A DNA stretch of 28,858 nucleotides from an uncultured Collinsella sp. (GTDB taxonomy: Bacteria > Actinomycetota > Coriobacteriia > Coriobacteriales > Coriobacteriaceae): the NCBI GenBank assembly GCA_900758885.1, contig CAAETD010000049.1, positions 1 to 28,858 on the forward strand, given 5' to 3'. Below the pieces are notes generated by a model. That model was given only the letters and a program-made list of their open reading frames with translations. It did no database searches and was not told where the DNA came from. This document shows positions 1 through 7,907 of the stretch, in pieces (the stretch's first letter is position 1; every line of letters starts with the position of its first letter). Both the position numbers and the translations under genes were made by a program.

Positions 1-433
1 CAGCCTCGACCTTCTTGGGAGCAGCGGCCTTCTTGGGGGCCGGAGCAGCCTTCTTGGCCTTAGGCGTGCAAGGCTCGGTGACGAGCTCCATGATAACGAT
101 AGGAGCGTTGTCGCCCTTACGGTTACCGAGCTTCATGATGCGGGTGTAACCGCCGTTGCGGTCCTGCCACATGCCCTGAGCAGCCTTGTCGAAGATCTCG
201 GCAACGAGCTGCTTATCGCCGAGCTTGGCGATAGCCAGACGACGAGAGTGCAGGTCGCCCTTCTTGGCCCAGGTGATGATCGGATCGACGACCGAACGCA
301 GCGCCTTAGCGCGGGTCTCGGTGGTCTTGATGCGGTCGTTCTCGAAGAGAGCCTTAGCAAGGCTCTTCTTCATGGCCTTGGTGTGGCTCGCATCGGTGCC
401 GAGCTTCAGGCCCTTCTTAACGTTGTGACGCAT
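1..433 (-). CDS. rplQ: 50S ribosomal protein L17, 3' end cut by window
   Basis: L17 of the large ribosomal subunit, last gene of the alpha operon. The 144 visible codons begin MRHNVKKGLKLG and include the L17 core with the conserved RTTETRAKALR-type stretch (here KTTETRAKALRSVVDP). The core is followed by a tail rich in Ala, Lys and Pro (PKAKKAAPAPKK) that runs past base 1, so the stop codon is not seen. The ATG sits 30 bases downstream of the rpoA stop, consistent with cotranscription. A basic Ala/Lys/Pro C-terminal extension on L17 is common in Actinomycetota. Confidence 0.97.
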   Translation of the reverse strand, partial: MRHNVKKGLKLGTDASHTKAMKKSLAKALFENDRIKTTETRAKALRSVVDPIITWAKKGDLHSRRLAIAKLGDKQLVAEIFDKAAQGMWQDRNGGYTRIMKLGNRKGDNAPIVIMELVTEPCTPKAKKAAPAPKKAAAPKKVEA

Positions 434-463
434 GGTCTAGTTTCTCCTCAAATATGCGAAGCA

Positions 464-1405
464 TTAAGCCTTCAGGCTCAGGCCCATGGACTCAAGCTTG
501 TCCTTCACTTCCTCGATCGACTTAACACCGAAGTTACGGATGTTGAGCAGATCGTTCTCCGAGAACTCAACGAGCTGACGGACCGAGTGAATGCTGGCGC
601 GCTTAAGGCAGTTGTAGGAACGGACGGAAAGGTCCAGATCCTCGATCTGCTTGTCCAGCTCAGCGTTGTCGTTGGTGACCTCGGGAGCGAAGATCGAAGC
701 CTCCTCCTCGACCTCGGGGGTCTCGGCAAGGTTCATAAAGGCGGCCATATGCTGGTTGATGATATTGGCAGCCTGGACCACGGCGTCGCGCGGAGCGATG
801 GAACCGTTGGTCTCGATCTCGAGGACAAGGCGGTCGTAGTCGGTGTGCTGACCGACACGGCAAGCCTCAACGAGCTTGGCGCAACGGGAAACCGGCGAGT
901 ACAGCGAGTCGACGTGGATCACACCGATGGGATCGTTGTCGCGCTTGTTGGCCTCGCCAGAAACATAGCCGCGGCCATAGCCGATGCGCATGCTCATGGT
1001 GAGATGGCCACCCTCGGTGAGCGTAGCGATGTGCTGCTCGGGGTTGACCAGCTCAAACTCGGACGGAATAAAGAAGTCCGCACCGGTGACCTCGCAGGGG
1101 CCGTCAACCGAGATGGTGGCGGTCGCCTCGTCGGTCGTGCCGAGAGCCCTGAAGACAAGACCCTTGACATTCAGGACGATGTCGGTGACATCCTCGACCA
1201 TGTTAGGGATGGTCATGAACTCGTGCTGCGCACCATCGATCTGAATAGCCTCGACGGCGGCACCCTCGAGCGAGGACAGAAGTACGCGACGAAGGGAGTT
1301 GCCCAGCGTATCGCCGTAGCCACGCTCGAGCGGCTCGACGGAGACACGAGCAGACGTCTCGTTGATCTCTTCGACCTGAACCTGAGGCCTAATGAATTCT
1401 GACAT
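464..1405 (-). CDS. rpoA: DNA-directed RNA polymerase subunit alpha
   Basis: Alpha subunit of RNA polymerase, 313 residues, the normal family length. The N-terminal dimerisation and assembly domain (about 1-230) carries GYGDTLGNSLRRVLLSSLEGAA. An acidic linker (VEEEASIFAPEVTNDNAELD) joins it to the C-terminal domain (about 245-313), whose RSYNCLKRASIHSVRQL helix and NFGVKSIEEV stretch contact UP elements and activators. The ATG is preceded by a near-perfect GGAGGT site. The gene lies between rpsD (32-base gap) and rplQ, the usual alpha-operon place. Confidence 0.98.
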   Translation of the reverse strand: MSEFIRPQVQVEEINETSARVSVEPLERGYGDTLGNSLRRVLLSSLEGAAVEAIQIDGAQHEFMTIPNMVEDVTDIVLNVKGLVFRALGTTDEATATISVDGPCEVTGADFFIPSEFELVNPEQHIATLTEGGHLTMSMRIGYGRGYVSGEANKRDNDPIGVIHVDSLYSPVSRCAKLVEACRVGQHTDYDRLVLEIETNGSIAPRDAVVQAANIINQHMAAFMNLAETPEVEEEASIFAPEVTNDNAELDKQIEDLDLSVRSYNCLKRASIHSVRQLVEFSENDLLNIRNFGVKSIEEVKDKLESMGLSLKA

Positions 1406-1437
1406 GTATTACCTCCAGCCTCAGCAGCCCGGATGGA

Positions 1438-2034
1438 CTACTTAGAGTAGAGCTCGACGATGAGCTGCTCGTTGATATCACCGCTGATCTGCTCACGCGT
1501 CGGCAGAGCGAGCACGTTACCAGACAGCTTCTCGATATCGACCTCGAGCCAGCCAGGGACCTCAAAGCGCTCGGAGGAAATCAGAGCCTCCTTGATGGGG
1601 AGGAGGTCACGGAACTTCTCGCCGACAGCGACGACGTCGCCGGCCTTGACGCGGTAGGACGGGATGTCCACGCGCTTGCCGTTCACGGTGAAGTGACCGT
1701 GACGGACGGACTGACGAGCCTCTTTGCGGGTGCGGGCGAAGCCAAGACGGAAGACGACGTTGTCGAGGCGAGACTCAAGGATGATCATGAGGTTCTCACC
1801 GGTGACGCCGTTCATCTTGCGGGCCTTGTTGAAGTAGCCGTGGAACTGCTTCTCCAGAACGCCATAGATGAACTTGACCTTCTGCTTCTCGCGCAGCTGC
1901 ATGCCGTACTCAGATTCCTTGCGACGGCGCTTGGGCTGACGGATAGATTCCTTCTTGCTGCTGTAACCGAGCTCAGCGGGATCGATCCCGAGCTGACGGC
2001 AGCGCTTAAGAACAGGAGTCCTGTCGATTGCCAT
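1438..2034 (-). CDS. rpsD: 30S ribosomal protein S4
   Basis: S4, a primary 16S rRNA-binding protein that nucleates assembly of the small subunit body; 198 residues. The C-terminal S4 RNA-binding domain (about 88-150) is clear: ESRLDNVVFRLGFARTRKEA followed by VRHGHFTVNGKRV. The N-terminal region has a single Cys (RCRQLG) and lacks the four-cysteine zinc knuckle, so this is the zinc-independent form. In many bacteria S4 represses its own alpha operon, but I see no recognisable S4 operator here. It sits 19 bases after rpsK. Confidence 0.97.
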   Translation of the reverse strand: MAIDRTPVLKRCRQLGIDPAELGYSSKKESIRQPKRRRKESEYGMQLREKQKVKFIYGVLEKQFHGYFNKARKMNGVTGENLMIILESRLDNVVFRLGFARTRKEARQSVRHGHFTVNGKRVDIPSYRVKAGDVVAVGEKFRDLLPIKEALISSERFEVPGWLEVDIEKLSGNVLALPTREQISGDINEQLIVELYSK

Positions 2035-2053
2035 ATTGATACGATCCTTTCAG

Positions 2054-2458
2054 TTACACGCGGCGACGCTTCTTGGGGCGGCAGCCGTTGTGCGGAATGG
2101 GGGTCTTGTCCTGGATGCTCGAGACCTCGAGGCCAGCAGCCTGGAGGGAGCGGATGGCGGTCTCACGACCGGAGCCGGGGCCCTTGACGAAGACGGAAAC
2201 CTTCTTCATACCGTGCTCCATGGCCTGCTTGGCAGCAGCCTCGGCAGCCATCTGGGCAGCGAACGGCGTGGACTTACGGGAGCCCTTGAAGCCCACCTGG
2301 CCAGCCGACTTCCAGGAAATGACGTTGCCCTGGGGATCGGTGATCGAAACGATCGTGTTGTTGAACGTAGAACGAATGTGAGCCTGGCCCACGGAAATGT
2401 TCTTACGGTCCGCGCGCTTCAGACGGGCAGCGCGAACGTTCTTCTTAGCAGTAGCCAT
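2054..2458 (-). CDS. rpsK: 30S ribosomal protein S11
   Basis: S11, platform protein of the small subunit lining the mRNA exit path; 134 residues. Family signatures include HIRSTFNNTIVSITDPQGNVISWKS, GSRKSTPFAAQ-AA, and the C-terminal DKTPIPHNGCRPKKRRRV rich in basic residues. Start ATG is supported by a purine-rich site just upstream. It lies 14 bases after rpsM and is part of the same transcript. Confidence 0.97.
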   Translation of the reverse strand: MATAKKNVRAARLKRADRKNISVGQAHIRSTFNNTIVSITDPQGNVISWKSAGQVGFKGSRKSTPFAAQMAAEAAAKQAMEHGMKKVSVFVKGPGSGRETAIRSLQAAGLEVSSIQDKTPIPHNGCRPKKRRRV

Positions 2459-2472
2459 CTATCTAGCGCTCC

Positions 2473-2847
2473 TTATTTCTTCTTCTTAGCACCGATCTGA
2501 CGCTTCGGGCCCTTACGGGTACGAGCGTTAGTGTGGGTGCGCTGGCCGCGGACCGGGAGGCCCTTGCGGTGACGAAGGCCGCGGTTGCAGCCGATGTCCA
2601 TAAGGCGCTTGACGTTCTGGTTGCGCTCACGGCGGAGGTCGCCCTCAACCATGATCTGGTTCTTATCGATATAATCGCGGATGGCGTTAACCTCATCCTC
2701 GGTGAGGTCCTTAACGCGCGTATCCACGTTAACGTTGCACTCGACGCAAATCTTCGTCGCAGTGGTGCGGCCGATGCCGTAAATGTAGGTCAGACCGATC
2801 TCAACGCGCTTCTCACGCGGGAGGTCGACACCATTAATACGGGCCAA
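2473..2847 (-). CDS. rpsM: 30S ribosomal protein S13, TTG start
   Basis: S13, head protein of the small subunit contacting tRNA and bridge B1; 124 residues. MARINGVDLPREKRVEIGLTYIYGIG is the typical N-terminus, and the C-terminal RGLRHRKGLPVRGQRTHTNARTRKG tail is typical too. The start codon is TTG: the family N-terminus aligns exactly there, GAGGAG lies six bases upstream, and no in-frame ATG is nearby. The gap to rpmJ is 14 bases. Positions are consistent with the alpha operon. Confidence 0.96.
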   Translation of the reverse strand: MARINGVDLPREKRVEIGLTYIYGIGRTTATKICVECNVNVDTRVKDLTEDEVNAIRDYIDKNQIMVEGDLRRERNQNVKRLMDIGCNRGLRHRKGLPVRGQRTHTNARTRKGPKRQIGAKKKK

Positions 2848-2861
2848 CGTAGTCTCCTCTC

Positions 2862-2975
2862 TTAACCCTGACGCTGCTTATGACGGGGGTTCTCGCAAAT
2901 GACGAGGACCTTGCCATGGCGCCTAATGATTTTGCACTTATCGCACATCTTCTTGACCGAAGGACGTACCTTCAT
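2862..2975 (-). CDS. rpmJ: 50S ribosomal protein L36
   Basis: L36, the smallest large-subunit protein, 37 codons beginning MKVRPSVKKMCDKC and ending PRHKQRQG. The four zinc ligands are present (Cys11, Cys14, Cys27 and His32, C-x2-C-x12-C-x4-H), so this is the zinc-binding form. An AAAGGAAG site lies five bases upstream of the ATG. It stands between infA and rpsM, the usual place at the head of the alpha operon. About 150 bases separate it from infA, with no convincing terminator in between. Confidence 0.96.
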   Translation of the reverse strand: MKVRPSVKKMCDKCKIIRRHGKVLVICENPRHKQRQG

Positions 2976-3125
2976 CGTTCTTCCTTTCGGTAGCGCTCAA
3001 ACTACTTCCCTACTATCTACTCGCCCAGCCGCAGGCGTTTAAAACTATGGCTGGTCTTCACACACAATCCGACCGTAGGTTGAGCTAAGCCTGCAGTCGG
3101 AAAAGGAGTGCGTGTATGCGTGCCG

Positions 3126-3350
3126 CTATTTATAGCGATAGGTGATGCGGCCGCGGGTCAGGTCGTACGGGGAAAGCTCCACGACAACCCTGTCACCGGG
3201 GAGAATACGGATGTAATTCATTCGGATCTTGCCAGAAATGTTGCACAGAACCGAATGACCGTTCTCGAGCTCGACCTTAAACATGGCGTTGGGCAACGGT
3301 TCCTTTACCGTACCCTCGAGCTCAATTGCGTCTTCCTTCTTCACAAGCAA
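3126..3350 (-). CDS. infA: Translation initiation factor IF-1
   Basis: IF-1, a single OB-fold (S1-like) protein that occupies the ribosomal A site during initiation. The family pattern is clear: KKEDAIELEGTVKEPLPNAMFKVELENG, then RMNYIRILPGDRVVVELSPYDLTRGRITYRYK. No ATG start exists. TTG at 3350 gives 74 residues with AGAAAG four bases upstream; GTG at 3344 gives 72 residues, the usual IF-1 length, with the same site ten bases upstream. I keep the longer form but the GTG is equally likely. It has its own candidate promoter, because an inverted-repeat element separates it from map. Confidence 0.95.
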   Translation of the reverse strand: MLVKKEDAIELEGTVKEPLPNAMFKVELENGHSVLCNISGKIRMNYIRILPGDRVVVELSPYDLTRGRITYRYK

Positions 3351-3383
3351 TCATCTTTCTCTAGAAAACGACAGCGATTGAGT

Positions 3384-3412
3384 ATTCTACAACACGTATG
3401 CACGCATCGTAA
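3384..3412 (-). promoter_or_regulatory. Candidate promoter for infA
   Basis: On the minus strand a TAGAAT -10 hexamer (3384-3389, 5/6 match) lies 17 bases from a weak TTACGA -35 (3407-3412, 3/6). It would start transcription about 25-30 bases before infA. A promoter here makes sense because the large hairpin at 3457-3584 may interrupt read-through from map. The weak -35 keeps confidence low. Confidence 0.35.
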
Positions 3413-3456
3413 TAACTTCGTAATGGCTCCACAACTAGGTGGAACTTGTTACATTT

Positions 3457-3584
3457 GAAATGTAAAACAAAGCCGTTCCCTGATGCCCAAGATCGCCTTG
3501 AAATGAGAAGGCATAGACCTTGGGGTCATGCCTTCGAAATTGAAAGGCGAGGTTGGGCATCAGGGGGCGGCGACTTTTACATTT
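3457..3584. repeat. 128-bp nested inverted repeat (MITE-like or RNA hairpin)
   Basis: The two ends are inverted copies: GAAATGTAAAA at 3457-3467 against TTTTACATTTC at 3574-3584. Inward come a perfect 13-bp pair CCCTGATGCCCAA (3478-3490) / TTGGGCATCAGGG, then CGCCTT/AAGGCG, then AAGGCAT/ATGCCTT, then GACC/GGTC around a TTGG loop. The whole could fold as one long interrupted hairpin. The right end overlaps the last codon and stop of map. No transposase is inside. The architecture fits a miniature inverted-repeat element or a structured intercistronic RNA; there is no flanking duplication I can defend. Confidence 0.75.
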
Positions 3585-4365
3585 CTCCGCCTTGGAGCGA
3601 ACACCAAGCACCTTGGGCATCCGTGGTCAGAATCACCGGACCGTCATTGGTAATGGCGACGGTGTTCTCGTAGTGCGCGGCGGGCAGGTGGTCGTTGGTC
3701 GTAACAATCCAACCGTCGGAGCCCGTGCTCACATGGTTGGAACCCATCGTAACCATCGGCTCGATGGCAATGACCATGCCGGCCTGGAGGCGAACGCCCC
3801 TCCCCTTCTTTCCATAGTTAGGAACGTTGGGGTCCTCGTGCATCACGCGGCCAATGCCATGGCCCACATAATCGCGAAGCACGCCGTAACCGTGAGACTC
3901 GGCGAGGGACTGAACGGCATAACCGACGTCCCCGATATGGTTACCGGGAACAGCCTGCTCGATGGCAGCCTTAAGACAATCACGCGTGACCTCGCACAAA
4001 GCCTTGGCTTCGGGCGTGGGGGTGCCGACGAAAAACGTCCAAGCGTTATCGCCGACCCAACCGTCGACAACGGCTCCCGTATCGATGGAGATGATATCGC
4101 CATCGCGCAGGATCATGTCGGGGTTGGGAATACCGTGGACCACGGCATCGTTGATCGATGCGCAAATGGTCCCCGGGAACCCGCCGTAACCCTTAAAGGC
4201 AGGGGTGCCGCCATGCATGCGGATAATCTGCTCCGCGAGCTGATCGAGCTCAAAAGTCGAAACGCCGGGGCGCACCATGGCTCCAACGTGGCGGAGCGCC
4301 ATCTTAGATAGCGCTCCTGCCTTCTTCATCTGCTCGATTTGCGTTGCAGACTTAATCTTGATCAT
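3577..4365 (-). CDS. map: Methionine aminopeptidase, type I
   Basis: Removes the N-terminal Met from nascent proteins; 262 residues, pita-bread fold, type Ia without an N-terminal zinc finger. Metal ligands are visible: Asp95 and Asp106 in DTGAVVDGWVGDNA, His169 in YVGHGIG, Glu202 in IAIEPM and Glu233 in YENTVAI; His77 sits in VVHGIPN. Its ATG overlaps the adk stop by four bases (ATGA), implying coupled translation. The last dozen residues (TTDAQGAWCSLQGGEM) go beyond the usual family end, and the stop codon lies inside the inverted-repeat element at 3457-3584, so the tail may have been shaped by that element. Confidence 0.97.
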   Translation of the reverse strand: MIKIKSATQIEQMKKAGALSKMALRHVGAMVRPGVSTFELDQLAEQIIRMHGGTPAFKGYGGFPGTICASINDAVVHGIPNPDMILRDGDIISIDTGAVVDGWVGDNAWTFFVGTPTPEAKALCEVTRDCLKAAIEQAVPGNHIGDVGYAVQSLAESHGYGVLRDYVGHGIGRVMHEDPNVPNYGKKGRGVRLQAGMVIAIEPMVTMGSNHVSTGSDGWIVTTNDHLPAAHYENTVAITNDGPVILTTDAQGAWCSLQGGEM

Positions 4366-4988
4366 AGACCGAGAGCCTCTTTGACATCCCTGTACACGGT
4401 CTCACGAGCCTGGTCACCGTTGACCGACTTGAGCAGACCCTGGCCACGATAGTAGTCGACGAGCGGACTCGTGGACTTCTCGTAGACGTCGAGACGGTTC
4501 TTGATGGTCTCGGGCTTGTCGTCGTCGCGCTGATACATCTCGCCACCACACTTGGGGCAGGTAGCATCGGCAGCGGTGCCGGTGTAACCGCAGGCGCGGC
4601 AGGTGCGACGCGAAGACAGACGATCGATAATGACCTCGGGGGCCACATCGACCAGAAGGGCACAGTCGATCTCGCGACCCATGGCGGAAAGCTCGGAATC
4701 GAGCGTCACAGCCTGGGCGGTGTTGCGCGGAAAGCCGTCGAGGATGAAGCCCTGCTGGGCGTCATCGGCGGCAAGGCGCTCCTTGACAAGGTCGATCACG
4801 AGCTGGTCGGGAACGAGCTCGCCAGCGTCCATGTACTTCTTAGCCTGAATACCAAGCTCGGTGCCACCCTTGACGGCAGCACGCAGCAGGTCGCCCGTGG
4901 AAATATGGGCGACGCCAAACTCGACGACGAGCTCCTGTGCGACGGTGCCCTTACCGGCACCCGGAGCTCCGAGCAATACGAGGTTCAT
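4362..4988 (-). CDS. adk: Adenylate kinase, zinc-lid form
   Basis: Catalyses ATP + AMP = 2 ADP; 208 residues. The P-loop GAPGAGKGT is at 7-15, the NMP site includes STGDLLR and FPRNTAQA, and the long LID contains a four-cysteine zinc site (Cys130, Cys133, Cys144, Cys147). I chose ATG at 4988, not the in-frame TTG at 4994, because AGGAGG lies seven bases before the ATG but only one base before the TTG, and family members begin MNLVLLG. It sits 18 bases after secY and overlaps map by four bases, the standard spc arrangement. Confidence 0.97.
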   Translation of the reverse strand: MNLVLLGAPGAGKGTVAQELVVEFGVAHISTGDLLRAAVKGGTELGIQAKKYMDAGELVPDQLVIDLVKERLAADDAQQGFILDGFPRNTAQAVTLDSELSAMGREIDCALLVDVAPEVIIDRLSSRRTCRACGYTGTAADATCPKCGGEMYQRDDDKPETIKNRLDVYEKSTSPLVDYYRGQGLLKSVNGDQARETVYRDVKEALGL

Positions 4989-5006
4989 GAGCAATCCTCC
5001 TCTAGC

Positions 5007-6293
5007 CTATTTAAAGAATCCATCGTAATCATACATCTTGATCTGGCCTTCGAGCTTATCGACCGTGTCGAGCACGACGCCGACCATGATGAGGATGGAC
5101 GTGCCGCCAAATGCCTGGATCAGATGGTTACCCGTGAAGGAGAAGATGATCGAAGGCACGATGGCGATGAGCGCCAAAAAGACAGCGCTGGGAAGCGTGA
5201 TCTTGTTGAGCGCGTTCTTGATGTAGGCCGCGGTAGCCCTACCCGGACGGACGCCCGGAATAAAGCCGCCCTGCTTCTTAAGGTTATCGGCCGTGTCATC
5301 GGGGTTGAACACCATGGAGGTGTAGAAGTACGCGAAGAACACGATAAGGACAACGTTAAGCACCCAGTTGAGCCAACCGGTCGAAAGCGCGGAGGCAACT
5401 GCCTGAATCCAGCCGATGCCGGGGAAGAACACGGCAATCTGAGCCGGGAAGTACAGCAGCGCCGAAGCGAAGATGATCGGCACGACACCCGCGGTGTTGA
5501 CCTTGATGGGCAGGTAGGTGGTCTGGCCACCCATCATGCGACGACCCACGACGCGCTTAGCGTAGGAGACCGGGATGCGGCGCTGGCCGCGCTCAAGGAA
5601 AACAATCAGCGGGATAACCAGCAGGATGATGGCGCAGATGATCACCATGGTGATGATGCCACCGGCATTGCCCTCGGTGCTGGAGAAGATAGCCTGCGGC
5701 AGACCGGCCATGATGTTCGCGAAGATGATCAGCGACATGCCATTGCCGATACCGCGCTGGGTGATGAGCTCACCAATCCACATGATCAGCATGGCGCCCG
5801 CGGTGAGCGTACCGACGATCATGAGGTCGAAGATGATCTCGGGAGCGCCGGCGCCATTGAAGCTGATGCCGAAGCTCTTAAAGAGGAAGAGGTAACCCAC
5901 GGAGTTGAGGATTGCCAGAGCCAGGGTGAGGTAACGCGAATACTGCGTAATCTTGGTCTGACCGACCTCGCCCTCGCGGGCAAGCTCATGCAGGGAAGGC
6001 ACGACGGCCTGGAGCATCTGGAGGATGATCGAGCTGGTGATGTAAGGCATGATGCCCAGCGAAAACACCGACACATAGCTCAACGCGCCGCCAGAGAAAA
6101 GATTCAGGAGGGCCATAGCACCTGCGGCGACCGAATTGTTATCGGTCGAGAAAAGGCCCAGCATCCCCTGGAAGGGAATGCCGGGCACAGGAACGTGCGC
6201 ACCAATGCGGTACACGACGAGCATAGCTATGGTAAAAAGAATCTTTTCGCGCAATTCTTTGATGCGGAAAGCATTCTTAAGACCATTTAGCAC
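5007..6293 (-). CDS. secY: Protein translocase subunit SecY
   Basis: Channel subunit of the Sec translocon in the cytoplasmic membrane, 428 residues, with the usual ten hydrophobic helices. Family landmarks are YRIGAHVPVPGIPF at the N-terminus, MPYITSSIILQML, ERGQRRIPVSYAKR and the conserved FIPGVRPG loop before the C-terminal helices. The start is GTG at 6293, overlapping the 3' end of rplO by seven bases, with GGAAAGG upstream inside rplO. No later start would keep the first cytoplasmic segment. Confidence 0.97.
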   Translation of the reverse strand: MLNGLKNAFRIKELREKILFTIAMLVVYRIGAHVPVPGIPFQGMLGLFSTDNNSVAAGAMALLNLFSGGALSYVSVFSLGIMPYITSSIILQMLQAVVPSLHELAREGEVGQTKITQYSRYLTLALAILNSVGYLFLFKSFGISFNGAGAPEIIFDLMIVGTLTAGAMLIMWIGELITQRGIGNGMSLIIFANIMAGLPQAIFSSTEGNAGGIITMVIICAIILLVIPLIVFLERGQRRIPVSYAKRVVGRRMMGGQTTYLPIKVNTAGVVPIIFASALLYFPAQIAVFFPGIGWIQAVASALSTGWLNWVLNVVLIVFFAYFYTSMVFNPDDTADNLKKQGGFIPGVRPGRATAAYIKNALNKITLPSAVFLALIAIVPSIIFSFTGNHLIQAFGGTSILIMVGVVLDTVDKLEGQIKMYDYDGFFK

Positions 6294-6736
6294 GGCAGCT
6301 CGACCTTTCCGCCGGCGGCCTCGATCTTGGCCTGCGCAGAAGCGCTGACCTTGTCGACCTTGACCGTGAACTTCTTGGTGAGCTCACCATTGCCGAGCAC
6401 CTTGACGGGCTCGAACTCGCTCTTGGTGATGCGAGCGGCCTTAAGAGCGGCACCGTCGATCACAGCGCCGTCCTCGAACTTACGCTCGAGACGCTCAACG
6501 TTAACAGCGGTGTACTCGATACGACGGGGGTTACGGAAGCCCGGAAGCTTGGGCAGGCGCATAGCCAGCGGAGTCTGGCCACCCTCGAAGCCGGCACCCT
6601 TGGTGCCGCCAGAGCGGGAACCCTGGCCCTTCTGACCGCGGCCAGAAGTGGTGCCGTGACCCGAAGAATTGCCACGGCCGACGCGCTTGCGGTTCTTGGT
6701 GGAACCGGGCGCGGGAGTAAGATCGTGAAGCTGCAT
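6287..6736 (-). CDS. rplO: 50S ribosomal protein L15
   Basis: L15, a late-assembling large-subunit protein; 149 residues. It starts MQLHDLTPAPGSTKNRKRVGRG and has the Gly/Arg/Lys-rich extended arm (GHGTTSGRGQKGQGSRSGG), then GFEGGQTPLAMRLPKLPGFRN. The C-terminus KVELPC ends in a TAA that overlaps the secY GTG start. GAGGAG lies upstream of the ATG, overlapping the end of rpmD. Confidence 0.97.
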   Translation of the reverse strand: MQLHDLTPAPGSTKNRKRVGRGNSSGHGTTSGRGQKGQGSRSGGTKGAGFEGGQTPLAMRLPKLPGFRNPRRIEYTAVNVERLERKFEDGAVIDGAALKAARITKSEFEPVKVLGNGELTKKFTVKVDKVSASAQAKIEAAGGKVELPC

Positions 6737-6739
6737 TTG

Positions 6740-6922
6740 CTACTCCTCTACAATCTCGACAAGGTGCTTGACCTTGAAGATCATGCCGCGGACGGACTCG
6801 TTGTCAGCAATCTCGCGAACCTCGCGGATCCTGTGGAGACCGAGGGCACGGACAGTACGGACCTGGTCCTGCTTGCAACCGTTGGTGCTGCGGACCTGCT
6901 TGATCTTGATGGTGTCAGCCAT
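6740..6922 (-). CDS. rpmD: 50S ribosomal protein L30
   Basis: L30, 60 residues: IKIKQVRSTNGCKQDQVRTVRALGLHRI matches the family pattern (lysine/arginine-rich first half followed by LGL-IR and the VRGMI-KVKHLV segment). It lies two bases after the rpsE stop and three bases before the rplO start, so translation of all three is probably coupled. Confidence 0.96.
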   Translation of the reverse strand: MADTIKIKQVRSTNGCKQDQVRTVRALGLHRIREVREIADNESVRGMIFKVKHLVEIVEE

Positions 6923-6924
6923 GC

Positions 6925-7449
6925 TTAGTTCTCCTTACCGACGAACATCTCGGAGACCGTCAGGCCACGGCGAGCCGCGACGTCCTCAGGGCTGGAGAGC
7001 TCCTTGAGGCCCTCGACGGCAGCCTTGATGATGTTGAGGCCGTTGTCGGTACCGAGGGACTTGGACAGGACGTTCTTGATGCCAGCAAGCTCGAAGAGGG
7101 GACGCACAGCGCCGCCGGCGATAACGCCGGTACCCTCGACAGCGGGCTTGATGATGATGCGGCCGGCACCAAAGTGGCCGAGAACCTCGTGCGGGATGGT
7201 GCCCTGCTCGGTCACCGGCACGTGGAACATGTTCTTCTTGGCATCGAGAGATGCCTTGGAGATGGCCATGGGCACCTCAGCGGACTTGCCCATGCCAACG
7301 CCGACGTTGCCCTTGCCGTCGCCAACGACGACGAGAGCGACGAGGCTCATGCGACGACCACCCTTGACGGTCTTCGACACGCGGTTGATGTAAACGACGC
7401 GCTCCTCGAACTCGGAGGCCTCGCGCTGCTGCTTCTGATTACGAGCCAT
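6925..7449 (-). CDS. rpsE: 30S ribosomal protein S5
   Basis: S5, small-subunit protein at the mRNA entry channel, affecting decoding accuracy; 174 residues. The N-terminal double-stranded-RNA-binding-like domain contains ERVVYINRVSKTVKGGRRMSL and GDGKGNVGVGMGKS; the C-terminal domain contains the GGAVRPLFELAGIKNVLSKSLG segment. ATG follows a short purine-rich site. Its order between rplR and rpmD is canonical. Confidence 0.97.
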   Translation of the reverse strand: MARNQKQQREASEFEERVVYINRVSKTVKGGRRMSLVALVVVGDGKGNVGVGMGKSAEVPMAISKASLDAKKNMFHVPVTEQGTIPHEVLGHFGAGRIIIKPAVEGTGVIAGGAVRPLFELAGIKNVLSKSLGTDNGLNIIKAAVEGLKELSSPEDVAARRGLTVSEMFVGKEN

Positions 7450-7463
7450 GTGCTACATACCTC

Positions 7464-7832
7464 CTAGAACTCGAGACCGGCGGCACGAGCACCGTCGGCG
7501 AGGGCCTTGACGCGGCCATGGTAGATACGGCCACCGCGATCGAAGGCGACCTTGGTGATGCCGGCCTCGATGGCGCGCTTGCCAACGAGCTGACCGACCT
7601 TCTCCGCAGCCTCCTTGTTCGAGGTGTGGGTGCCCTTGAACTCGGCCTCGAGGGTCGAGGCAGAGACGAGCGTCAGGCTGGAGCCCTTGCTGTCGTCGAT
7701 GATCTGGGCATAGATGTTGGCGTTAGTACGGGTCACGCGAAGACGCGGACGCTCGGAGGTACCCGAGACCTTGCCGCGAACACGACGCTGACGACGCTTG
7801 AGGCCTTCCAGCTTCGCCTTATGCTTGTTCAT
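7464..7832 (-). CDS. rplR: 50S ribosomal protein L18
   Basis: L18, a 5S rRNA-binding protein of the central protuberance; 122 residues. The basic N-terminus (MNKHKAKLEGLKRRQRRVR) is followed by the family core GTSERPRLRVTRTNANIYAQIIDD and the C-terminal FDRGGRIYHGRVKALADGARAAGLEF. An AGGAG site precedes the ATG. The 75-base gap to rplF upstream holds a stable hairpin at 7861-7882. Confidence 0.97.
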   Translation of the reverse strand: MNKHKAKLEGLKRRQRRVRGKVSGTSERPRLRVTRTNANIYAQIIDDSKGSSLTLVSASTLEAEFKGTHTSNKEAAEKVGQLVGKRAIEAGITKVAFDRGGRIYHGRVKALADGARAAGLEF

Positions 7833-7860
7833 ACGTAAACTCCTAAAAAGGTTGATCTTG

Positions 7861-7882
7861 CCAGCACCTGACGGGGTGCTGG
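7861..7882 (-). other. Intra-operon hairpin between rplF and rplR
   Basis: Eight-bp perfect stem CCAGCACC/GGTGCTGG with a six-base loop. In the direction of transcription the next U run comes about 11 bases later, so it is not a classic terminator. It may be an mRNA processing or stability element, or an attenuator tuning rplR and the genes after it. Confidence 0.5.
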
Positions 7883-7907
7883 TCTTATGCGAGTGAGTCG
7901 GTTACGA

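Noticed and set aside
2976..3125. Possible terminator or promoter between infA and rpmJ
   Set aside because: CCGAC/GTCGG arms are only five bases with a long loop and no U tract; TTGTGT with a poor -10 is too weak to call.
3108..3458. Plus-strand frame antisense to infA
   Set aside because: infA is clear on the minus strand and the frame has no support.
4905..6290. Plus-strand open frame of 461 codons antisense to secY
   Set aside because: Asp/His/Arg-rich translation with no ribosome binding site; secY on the minus strand is unambiguous.
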